From assembly GCA_030761205.1 (NCBI GenBank), contig JAULJL010000046.1, positions 10,495,590-10,559,589 of the forward strand: 64,000 nt of DNA. Direction: 5' to 3'. The stretch comes from Fremontodendron californicum. Taxonomy: Eukaryota; Streptophyta; Magnoliopsida; Malvales; Malvaceae. Position numbers and translations under genes: made by a program. The notes under the pieces are model-generated. The model saw only the letters and a program-made list of their open reading frames with translations, made no database searches and was not told where the DNA came from. Positions 21,645 to 32,438 of this stretch are shown piece by piece (within the stretch, counting starts at the first letter, position 1; each line of letters starts with the position of its first letter).

Positions 21645-23450
21645 TAATGATCTTCAAATTATAGGACATATTTTATATTGGTCTCTAAACTTTAAAATTT
21701 ATCAAATTGGTCCATACTTACAAGTATCATAACAAATTGATCATTTCCGTTAGCTTTTCCGTTACTTTCACTATAGCAATCAGCTTAGTGACACGTGTCA
21801 CCAACGGATTGCACCACATTTCTCTTATTTTTTCTTTTTTCTTTATTTCTTTATAATTTTTTCTTTGATATTTTTTAATAAATAAATGTAAATAAATATT
21901 TTTTTATAAAATTAATGTAAATAAATATTTATATTTTATAAATTATTTAATTATTAAAAAATTAATTTTAAATTATTATTTATCTTTTGTATTTATTTAT
22001 AAAGAATAATAAAGAAAAAGGGAAAATGAAAACATTAATAAATACAAAAGATAAATAATAATTTAAATTAATTTCTTAATAATCAAATAATTTATAAAAT
22101 ATAAATATTTATTTACATTAATTTTATAAAAAATAATTTTTCTTTTTCTTATTTCTTCTTTTTTTTATAAATAAATTAATTTCATAAAAATTAAATAATT
22201 TATAATTATAAAATATAAAATATAAAATATAAAATATTTATTTACATTCATTTATTAAAAATATATATTTTACTTATTTTCCTTTTCTTTCTTTCTTTCT
22301 TTTTTCTTTCCTTTTTTTCCTCTTTTCTTATAAAATTAATGTAAAAAAATATTTTATATTTTAAAAATTAATTTAAATTATAGTATGAATTATTATTTAT
22401 ATTTATTTACAAACAAGAGAAAAAAGGAAAAGATAAGAAAGGAAAAAAATAAAAAACTTATAAATATAAAGTAAATATTTTATATTTATAAATTATTTAA
22501 TTTTTAGAAAGTTAATTTCATTTAAAATATAACCATTGGTGCTATTAACTTAATTAAATTAAATTAACTTTCTAAAAATTAAATAATTTATAAATATAAA
22601 AAAATTATTTTATATTTATAAGTTTTTTATTTTTTCCTTTCTTATCTTTACCTTTTTTCTCTTGTTTGTAAATAAATATAAATAAAAATAAATAATAATT
22701 CATACTATAATTTAAATTAATTTTTAAAATATAAAATATTTTATTTACATTAGTTTTATAAGAAAAGAGGAAAAAAAAAAGGAAAGAAAGAAAAGGAAAA
22801 TAAAAAAGTAAAAAATATATTTTTAATAAATGAATGTAAATAAATATTTTATATTTTATAATTATAAATTATTTAATTTTTACGAAATTAATTTATTTAC
22901 AAAAGGAAAAAAAAGAAGAAAAAGTAAAAGAAAAAAAATATTTTTTATAAAATTAATGTTAATAAATATTTATTTTTATAAATTATTTAATTATTAAGAA
23001 ATTAATTTAAATTATTATTTATCTTTTGTATTTATTAATGTTTTCATTTTCTCATTTTCTTTATTATTCTTTATAAATAAATACAAAAGATAAATAATAA
23101 TTTAAATTAATTTTTTCATAATTAAATAATTTATAAAATATAAATATTTATTTACATTAATTTTATAAAAAATATTTATATACATTTATTTATTAAAAAA
23201 TATCAAAGAAAAAATAATAAAGAAATAAAGAAAAATGAAAAATGAAAAAAAAATGAAGAGAAATTTGGTACAATCAGCTGGTGACACGTGTCACTAAGCT
23301 GATTGCTACAGTAAAGACAACGGAAAAATTAACGGAATGGACCAATTTGTTATGATACTTGTAAGTAAAGACCAATTTGATATGTTTTAAAGTTTAAGGA
23401 CCAATATAAAATATGTCTTATAGTTTGGGACCATTGATGCTATTAACTCA
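21645..23450. mobile_element. Large foldback element, 1.8-kb near-palindrome
   Basis: The left arm (about 21655-22520) and right arm (about 22560-23430) are inverted copies over roughly 870 bp each. Both outer parts contain gacatattttatattggtc, caaattggtc, cttacaagtatcataacaaa, and the palindrome GTGACACGTGTCAC with flanking agcttagtgacacg. Inner parts are AT-rich with taaaaattaaataatttata words. The spacer at about 22530-22552 (ccattggtgctattaact) repeats the sequence at the right outer edge (ccattgatgctattaact, 23431-23448). There is no coding frame, consistent with a foldback DNA transposon. Confidence 0.8.
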
Positions 23451-25440
23451 AACTTAAGAATCCGAATCATGGGCCCCCATCTGTTTACTAATTGATCGCT
23501 TGAGCATGATACATGTGAAAAATCACTATAATCAATCAAATAAACTGATGAAAATGAGACAATACCTACATTTTGTCAGCCTATTGTTGATATTGGAGAA
23601 ATATACATACTGATAAAAAGTGATATATATGCAAACGCTTTGTTCACTTAATTTATACAACTATCCAACAACACTGATGAAAAAATAGGATTGGATCGAC
23701 CAATAAAATCGGTTAAATTAGGAATCGACAGCTTATCCGGTCTGATGCATATAAAAAATCAGACATATAGTGAACCGATAAAAATTTGAATTTTTATTTA
23801 AAATTATTTATAAATGATGAGATTTGAACTTTTAACCTCTTAATCATATTGTAAAGATTATACCATTAAACCAAACACATTTTTTTATTAACTAATAACT
23901 ATATTTAATATTTATTTATTATTAAAATCATATATTTTTTACTTTTAAATTGAACAATCGATTTCGGTGACTTGGAGGTCACACTGGTTTGACCTCCGAT
24001 TCGTTTTTTTTTTTTTTTTTTCTAAACCCAAGGTGTTCTCCCATCCCATTTTATGGTTGATGAAAGACTAATCCATGTTCGGATCGAGAAGCGTGATAGT
24101 AAAGTCTACCAATATTGGTGACTCTCAAGACTCGAATCTTTGTCCTCATTTTGAGGGTTTGAGTCGCTTACCACTCCATCCAACCAAATGTTGGTTTCGG
24201 TTCGATTTTTTCAACATTGTCCAACATCTACCATCCCTTCTTCTATTCTCAAACTCCGACCGCCTTTATATATAAAAAAAAAACATAAAATCCGTATTGA
24301 CATTAATGTTCATCTTAATACTATATATTGAATGCTTCGGTGACAATTTCGATTTCGTAATAATTTAATTTGAAAGGGTTTTTTTGACGAATGTAGCATT
24401 TTTCAATGCATTGAATTTATCAGAATAATTATTAAGTACTGTATTTGATATAAAATATTATTATAAATAATAACACAATTAATTTTAACAAATATTTTAA
24501 AGACATTCGTCAGCAAATTCAATTTCAAATGCGAGCGCAGGTGTACTATGTAAATTAGAGTCCACCTATCCTTACCAAAATGGATTAAGTGGACCATAAT
24601 AGTAAATCAAAACTGGGTAATTAATGAAGAGAAGAAAAAGTTATGGAATTCGCCCATAATTTAATGTACAAAACAAAATTTAGAAAAACAAAGAGATATA
24701 AATATAGGAGGAGAGATGGATTTTTTTTCTTTTGTAAAAAAAAATAAGGAAAATGGGAATTAATTCAATTGGATATAGAACCAATTGTTTTTGAAGCTGA
24801 GTATTCAACATCTGAGATTTATTTAGGTTATTTTTTTCTTGATAAGATATTATATTTAAATCTATTCATGGGTTTGATCGCAGCTCGGTTTTTTTTTTAT
24901 CCAAGTCCGACCCGAACCTGCTTGTAAGTTCATTTTACTGTTCAAAAATATTAAAATATTAAAAAAAATCAATTTTTATATTAATAATTATATATTTTAT
25001 AATTAAATTTATATAAAAAATAATTCTTATTGAATGAACTGTGATTCAGACTAGGACAACCAGAATTGAAAAAATCATTTTTCAGGCTTGATCCAATTCG
25101 AACCGAGTTTGTCAGACCGAACGGATAACTCGATTTTTAGACAGGTTTATTGTGCATTTTGTAGCAAAACATGGTGGGAAAAATAAAACCTGGTTACCCA
25201 AAAATACTCAACAAAACAAACTATAGATATATGTTTTTTTTTATAAATAGCTATAGTTATTTTCCAATTCAGCCTAACAACAACAAATTAAAAACTACAG
25301 AAATCAACATATTATTCAATTCTGATGGTCCTCTTTTGGCTTGTGTTGGAAATTAGATGTAATATTCGTTTGGAAAAAAAAAAGATTTATCTTCAAATAA
25401 AATTCCTATATTTATTCCACCATTAATTTAATTTTGCAGG
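23451..25440. other. Intergenic region with several dispersed repeats
   Basis: About 23680-24005 is a repeat with ACCGGTT/GGTTTGACCTCC ends. A SINE follows at 24005-24188. About 24855-25150 is a copy of a gtccgacccgaacc-type repeat. The rest is AT-rich and I see no gene. Confidence 0.45.
24005..24188 (-). mobile_element. tRNA-derived SINE with oligo(A) tail
   Basis: Read on the - strand it starts TGGTTGGATGGAGTGG (A-box-like), continues to gattcgagtcttgagag (B-box region), then tcaccaatattgg, and ends ccttgggtttag followed by about 17 A residues. The same order of words is at 36922-37100 on the + strand, so this is a dispersed SINE family. Confidence 0.7.
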
Positions 25441-27240
25441 CTGCTTTCACACGAGAGATGGATTAATTTTATCCATCTTCAAGCACTTGGACTTGCAGTT
25501 TGCCTTGATATTCTACCGAAAAGAGAGTAGAGAATTCACACTTTAGACTTTAACCTTTTATTAGAAAAAGAACAACCAAGTAGAAGTGTTCATGGATTGG
25601 GCCGGGCCACGGCCCGAATTTTTTTTATTTTTTTTGTCCAGGCTCAGCCCTGGGCGGGTCTGAATCACTGTTCATCGCTTAATAAAACAATTTTTTTCTA
25701 TATTTTTATAATTAAATTTTTAAAAAATAATATTTTTTTAATACGTGGAAAATGATCCGAACCGAGCCGGATTAGCCCGGATCACAAATATTGAGGCCCA
25801 AACCCGGCCCAATACGGACTGGGCCTGCCAAGCTGGGCGAGCTGCCCTGCACGTGCGCAGGTACCAAGAGCTGTTAACTTAATAGTTAATCCTTAGTTCT
25901 CTGTTGAGGGATTTTTAGATTATCGAAGGAGAGCTCGAGAAAAAAATATGTTTGAGAATAAGGAGGACTTGCAAGGGATAACAAATGATCAAAGAGATGC
26001 CGGAAGAGAAAGGTTCAAAGGAGTAAATGTTGCTAGATAACAAAAATATGATTTAGGGTTCAGTAACCTTACTTCATTTTTTTTATTCTTGAGATTCTAT
26101 ACAATTGATAATGATTGAAATCGTCCTCTTCTGATCAATGGACTTTGCCTGTTTGACTGTTGGACCTAATCTTAAGTTTCCAGTCCTTGTTATTGGGTAT
26201 AACACTCTTAACTAGTGAATAAAAAATCAGACCGGACCAATCGATCGGACCAATTGAATCGAGAATTAGTAGTATGTCTGGGTTGGTATTATATATAAAA
26301 CTGGATTTTCTTGAACCGGTGAAAAACTGGTTTAATCGATAAAAAAGAATAAAACCGGTAAAAAGACAATTTTTTATTTATTTTTTCAAATTTTTTTTGT
26401 AAATGATGAGATTTGAGCTTTTAAGATTTTAGTTTTATATTAAAGACCATATCACTAAGTCAAATACATATTCTTATTAAATATTTACTATATTTATTAC
26501 TTATTTAACTTTAAAAGTATTTTTTTATATATTTAAAAGCATTTTGATTAAACTAACCAATCAAACCGGTTGAACCGATTAGATTGAAAATCGAAAATCT
26601 GACCGATTCGATCTCCGATTCGTTTTTAACCTTGCTCTTAACCATCTACTTCTCAAATTATACTTGACAACTGAGAGGCCTTTGATAATATGGTAGAAGA
26701 TTCATGCTTAATTTTCTTTAATTTCTTTCCCTTTTTTTTTTGGCAAGTGTGGCTGATTATGTGGCTGATTATTGATCATGCTTGATGACTGATGACTGAA
26801 AATTTAAATCAAACCCTGAAAATATTTAAATTAAGTCATAAAAAAGTCATTAAATTTTTTAATCAATTTATTTACATCATTTAACTTCCCATTGAATTTG
26901 AAACCATCCCTCTTACAATCGATTGAATAATATTACAAACACAACAAAGAAAGGAAGAGAAAAGAAAAGAAAAGATTGTATGAAACGGTTACTCCACATC
27001 AGTATATATCCTTCCATTCAAATCATGTCACATAATTAAAATTTTGAAAAAACTCAACTATTTATTACCAGAATCATTAATGAATTGCTGAAATAAATAT
27101 TTATCATTTAATTATTACATATAATATGTAATAAATAGTTGCTTTTTTTTAAAAAAACTGATTATATAGCATGATTTGAATGAAAATGATATATACTGAC
27201 GTGAAGTAACCGTTTCATACAATCTGAAAACTAAGAACTA
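25441..27240. other. Intergenic region with dispersed repeats and one MITE
   Basis: About 25586-25815 is a repeat rich in GGCCGGGCC/GGCCC words. About 26215-26640 is another ACCGGTT-ended repeat. Short coding-like pieces near 25440-25560 and 25920-26040 could be gene remnants, but I cannot identify them. Confidence 0.4.
26972..27223. mobile_element. MITE with about 50-bp terminal inverted repeats
   Basis: The left end GATTGTATGAAACGGTTACT is mirrored at the right end by agtaaccgtttcatacaatc. The complementarity continues inward through atcagtatatatc and cattcaaatcatg. At about 250 bp with no coding capacity it fits a MITE. No convincing target duplication was found, so the superfamily is open. 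Confidence 0.8.
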
Positions 27241-27265
27241 AACCAATGCACTAATTAACAAGGCG

Positions 27266-27799
27266 CTATAAATTTCGTGCTATAATCTCCTGACGGTCCA
27301 TTTCTGCTCGGAAACTTGCAATAAATTCCTCAGCTCTTGCATCTATTCCATGCAACATAGGCGACACCAATCCTATCGATTCCCACATATCATCTCCCTC
27401 CTTTTCTCCTTCCTTGATTTTTCCTGCCTCTTGAGCAAGAACTTCATCAATGAGCTTCACATTCTTCTCAGACGATTCTTGATGAATACACCCGACCAGT
27501 TCAGTGACCGGCGGCGCCACTGTAAATAGCTTATCTATGTAAACAGGCGCAGCAGCTTTATCATTGGAGTCGTAGTAGTAGCGTTGGTACCCAAACGGAA
27601 GAGCACGACGGCGCCGCCTGCTCTTACGCTGCTGAAGGCGTTGCCCCAAGAAAAGTGAAGGTCCGGTAGTAGTTTTCGAAGAAGCTGTTTGCAGCCGATT
27701 ATTGTTGGGTATTTTGATAGCTTTGGATTTGTGAAGTTTGGAAGTAAAGCTCTTCCATATCTTCTTGGCTAGAGGAATTCTCAAGTTCAAACAAGACAT
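27266..27799 (-). CDS. DUF761-domain protein of unknown function
   Basis: A single exon encodes about 177 residues from the ATG at 27799, giving MSCLNLRIPLAKKIWKSF. An in-frame ATG further upstream at 27844 would add 15 residues, but the chosen start fits the typical N-terminus of this family. The C-terminus reads GIDARAEEFIASFRAEMDRQ, the DUF761 signature (a short helix near the end of many plant proteins). Between them are a basic stretch (RKSRRRRRALPFGYQRYYY) and a Glu/Lys-rich linker. The biochemical role of the family is not established. The gene stands alone, flanked by repeats. Confidence 0.85.
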   Translation of the reverse strand: MSCLNLRIPLAKKIWKSFTSKLHKSKAIKIPNNNRLQTASSKTTTGPSLFLGQRLQQRKSRRRRRALPFGYQRYYYDSNDKAAAPVYIDKLFTVAPPVTELVGCIHQESSEKNVKLIDEVLAQEAGKIKEGEKEGDDMWESIGLVSPMLHGIDARAEEFIASFRAEMDRQEIIARNL

Positions 27800-28289
27800 G
27801 AATAAAAGAGAGTGAAAGATAAGAGGAGAGATATGCAAATGCAATAATAATGATGTAGGAAAAAAATGGTGTTAAAATTGCTTCTTTATAAAAACAGATA
27901 GCTTAGAATCTTTGCTGATACCAATTTGTGATTCGTATTCTCTATCTTTGCAACTTTGGGGACTCGCTTAGGTCTTACGCAAGTTAGATTTGTCATTTTG
28001 AAAACCATATGAACATATGATAATAACATGATATATTTAATAAATATGAAAATAGTATAATAAATACGATACGATATATTTAAACACAATTAATATGAGA
28101 TATTTAATATACGTACTATATTTGTATTTAAAATTTTGACATATTTAATAATTTATGTTGTATTTATATGTACGACTAATACCAAAAAAAAAATACGAAA
28201 CACAATATACATATACAAATTAACGGTATAACGCTAGCTACTTTACGCAAGAAATATTAATTAGATAGTGGAAAATTGATGGCAGGAAA

Positions 28290-28798
28290 GTTACTCTAGG
28301 TGTTGTTTGGTAGGTAAAAAAAAATTAAAAAGATGAAAAATTGAAGGAGGAGAAAAGTGAAAAGATAGAAAATATATTTTTATTTTTTTTTTTATAAATG
28401 TGTTTGTTAAGAAAGATGAAAAATAAAAAGAACAAATAATTTTATTTTCACCCATTGCTTGGTAAAGTTAAAAAATAAAATTATATTACATTATATTATT
28501 TTATTATTATATCTTTTATAAATTAAGATAAAAAGATAAAATTTTAAAAATGATAGATAATCTTATAAATATGCACATTTAGCTCATATCCCTTTCATTT
28601 TTTTCTCTCTCTTATCATTACAATTTGGAATGATTTGTTTTTTTTTTTCATTAAGGTGAAAAATAGTCATCTTTTTTTTTTTTTTCTCTTTCTTTTCTTT
28701 TCTCCCAAACACACTCAAAATTCATATATTTTTCAATTTTCCATCCTCCTCTATTTATCCTTCAACTTTTTCATTCTACCAAGCACACCCTAAATACA
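28290..28798. mobile_element. MITE with GGTGTGTTTGGTAG-type ends
   Basis: The left end reads taggtgttgtttggtagg and the right end is the inverse of ttagggtgtgcttggtag. Both continue inward with gaaaaa-ttgaaggaggat-like sequence. The length is about 500 bp, AT-rich and non-coding. The TTTGGTAG-type terminus is common among plant MITEs. The boundaries are accurate to a few bases only. Confidence 0.65.
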
Positions 28799-29645
28799 GC
28801 TTATTTTAATTAAGAGTAATAAACCAGCTTAGATCCTAAGCTAATTCAACCCACAAGTTGGAATCACATTTATCCTTCACCTAACCATTTGCAATTGGAT
28901 ACTAATTTACATTCTTCTTACATCTCTCTTTCAGTGAGTACGTAGTATAAAAAAGAAATGAAGCTTGTCATGAAATCTATATATATGCTAATTATGAGAT
29001 TATCAACTTACATAAGAAAGGAGAGAATAAAAAAAAAATGTAAGATAAATATTTTTTTGTTAGTTATTGTTTATTTATTGCTTTTTCTTTTCTTTTTATT
29101 CGTTTTTTTGTTTAAATGAAAAGGCAAAAAACAAAATTATCAAGAAAAAAATCAAATGAAAAAAAATATATTTTTTACTATCTTTGTCTGTGTCATCACA
29201 GGAAGAGTATAATTAATAAATAAATAAAAAAACTAAAATATTTTTTTAAATAATAAGCAAAGATGCAATTAGATTTTTTTAATAAAATTTTGTTGACGAG
29301 TGTTTAAGGATACTCTTTAAAGTAATTATATATAATAATAATTTTATCCAAGTATAAAAATAATAAATAAAATTATCAATTATTATATTTAATATTAATT
29401 ATTACTATAAATAATATATTAATTAATCTTAAAAATATCTTAAAACATTAGTTAATAAAATCCATTCTAATATAATCTAATTATGCTAGTAGTGGTACTT
29501 TTGGGTGATATCGAAGACAAGTAAATCAAAGCCTTAAACCTGATTGGCCCTAAGAGTTTAGTGTTTTTTAGTTGTCCTTTTTTGAAGTAATCTTTAGATC
29601 ATTAAATAAATAGATTTTTCATTGGTGCTATTCGGTTTTTTTAAT
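28799..29645. other. Intergenic AT-rich DNA
   Basis: No gene, RNA or clear repeat boundary recognised. The stretch is long A/T tracts. Confidence 0.4.
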
Positions 29646-29649
29646 ATGA

Positions 29650-31675
29650 ATATAGCTATTTTTTTATTTATCGAAATATCGATGTTGCAAAATTAAATAT
29701 CGGAATTCACTTGTTTTAAAATATGCCTGAAAATCACCATGGTTGATGGCGATTTCCCAGCATGTTTTTAAAAAAAATTGTAAAAAATTACCTGAAAAAT
29801 AACCATCTCCCATGACGATTTTTCTTGTATATTTTTTACAAATTTTGAAAAAAATCACAAGAAAAATCACCATGGAGGATGACGATTTCTCTTGGGTTAA
29901 CTTAAAAAAATTTCAATTTAAGTGAAGGAAAATCGCCACACAAGTTGGCGATTTCCCTTCACAAACTTTTTTTTTAATATTAAATAAAAATTATATAATT
30001 TATAATTTTAAAAATGTAAAAATTAGTAAATTATAAAATTAAAATAATAATAATTTATATAAATTAATTTTTTATTTAAATTTAATTATAAAATATATTT
30101 TAATATTTTTTGAATAGTGAAATGGACTTTCGGACAAAATATGTATAACGGTATTATTATTAATGCGAACTCTCTCCCGATGTAATTTATTTTTTATTTA
30201 AATTTAATTATAAAATATATAAAAATAATTTTTAATTATATAATTTTTATTTTCGGGCTTAGGCAAGGGAAATAAAAAAATTTCGAGCCTCAGTCCGGCC
30301 CAACCCATGGACATCTCTAGTCATAACCGTCGAAAATGTCCTTATCAATCTGGTACATCGGAACACATGTAAGCTTGCCGGGCGGACTATCCGGCCCGTG
30401 GATAGGTCTAGCTATGACTTTCATTCCTGCATAATCCACAACACTTTATTTCCCTTGCCCAAGCCCATTTTGGGACAGGCCGCCTCGAAAGCCCGTTTCA
30501 GTTTTCAAAAAACTTTAAAATTACAATTTTATATTTATAATTACATTTAAATAATTTTTTTATTTGATAAATAATACTTTGGGCTAGGCCGGCCGGCCTA
30601 AATTACAAAAACACTTGTCCAAGCCCGGCCCAATACGATCCGAGCCCAATATTAAAAATTTTATTCTAATATTTTTTGAATAGTAAAACGGGCTTTCGGG
30701 CCAGCTCAGGCCTGGCACAAAATAGGCTTGGGCTAGGAAAATAAAAAAACATTTGAGCCTTGGCCCGGCCCATGGACACCTCTAGTCATAGTCGTCGAAA
30801 ATGTCTTTATCAATCTGGTGCATCGGGAGAGAGTTCGCATAAATAATAATACTGTTATACATATTTTGCCCGAAAGTCCATTTCACTTTTCAATTTTTTT
30901 ATTATATTTTATAATTAAATTTAAATAAAAAATTAATTTTTATAATTTTTTATTTTTATTTTATAATTTTTACTTTTTTAAAATTATAAATTATATAATT
31001 TTTATTTAAAATTTAAAATTTAATATTTAATATTAAAAAAGAATTTGAAGGGAAATTGCCACAGATGGTGGCAATTTCCCTTCACTTAAATTGAAAATAT
31101 TTTAAGTTAACCCGATTTTCTTTTTCTTTTTTTTCTTAATTTGTAAAAGAATATACAAGAGAAATCGTCATGGGGAATGGTGATCTCCCTTGTAGTTTTT
31201 TACAAATTTTTGTAAAATTTTAATATATTTTATAATTAAATTTAAATTAACAAAATTAATTTTTATAAATTATTATAATTTTTTTAATTTTAATTTTTTA
31301 ATTTTTTATTTTTTAAAATTATAAATTATATAATGTTTTTTAATATTTAATATTAAAAAAAATGAAGGGAAATCGCCAAACAGGGTGGCGATTTCCCTTC
31401 ACTTAAATTGAAAATATTTTAAGTTAACCTAAGAAAAATCGTCATCCCCATGATGATTTTTTTTGTGTTTTTTTAAAAGTTTATAAAAAATATACAAGAA
31501 AAACCGTCATGGGAAAGGTGATTTCCCTTGTACTTTTTTACAAAATTTTTTAAAAACATGCTGAAAAATCGTCATCAGCCATGACGATTTTTCAGTATGT
31601 TTTAAAATAAGCGAATTTCGGTCATTAATTTTGAAACATCGATATTTCGATAAATAAATTTTTTTTTTGGTTATG
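29650..31675. mobile_element. Foldback element made of hairpin arrays
   Basis: The ends are inverted copies: atttatcgaaatatcgatg near 29668 and its inverse near 31655. Both arms hold series of short hairpins built on the same theme, GAAATCGCCA...TGGCGATTTC. Clear ones are 29922-29962, 31046-31084, 31363-31401 and 31558-31599, with about six more decayed ones. The inner arms also match in inverted order (cggacaaaatatgtataac at about 30135 against its inverse at about 30860). The centre (about 30190-30820) holds nested GGCCCGGCCC-type repeats and a 46-bp direct repeat (30317 and 30781). I saw no coding frame. Confidence 0.75.
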
Positions 31676-32438
31676 TTCAGATAAAAAAAAAAGTGCTATT
31701 CTAGGCCTTTTTAACACTTATTATTATATCTATTCCTTTAATTTACACAAAAAGGACATTCTTTACGCAACCCACGTATTATTAGTTCACAAGTTTCCTC
31801 AAAGTTGATATGAAACAAAAAAAATACCTCAAAGTTGATAAGAAATTGTAGATAAAAAGATGGTAGATACTAAATTTGAAACTCAAATCTGAATCTCACA
31901 TCTTAAAAATAAGATTACACTAATCTCAAATTTAGATATCACTTTTTAAAAATATTGAAAACATGAATTCTTTCATACTCCCTCTTTAAATTGCAAAGAC
32001 AATTTTTTATAGTAGAAGAATAATATCTTCTTCTTGTTGTTCTTCATTGGTTGATGGTGTTCAAAAAATCGATGGTCCTTACTTTCTGTATGGTTAAATG
32101 AACATGTTGTTACAACTAAAGAGAAAAATTATAGTTTGAGAGACAATAAAGTATCGAAGAAAGAAAAATTAAAATAAAGAGAACAATATAACTAGTTAAT
32201 TTGCTGCTCATAAAAAGTAAAAGTAGATATTAGAAGTTACATATTGAAGTAGTAACTTTCCAGCCGATTACATGATAAGGCCATCTTATAAGACCTTTTC
32301 CCTTTTTATTCATCCCCTAAGCTAATCTCACCTTACTTACTAATTAACCAAACCTCAGCAAAAAAAGGAAAACGAAAATACATGGGGGGCAAACTCAACA
32401 ACTCTTTTATTACTTAATTTGATTGCATTGGCTTAGCT
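31676..32438. other. Intergenic region 3' of the globulin gene
   Basis: No further gene is visible. The part nearest the stop codon (about 32200-32438) should contain the globulin 3'UTR and poly(A) signals. Confidence 0.35.
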
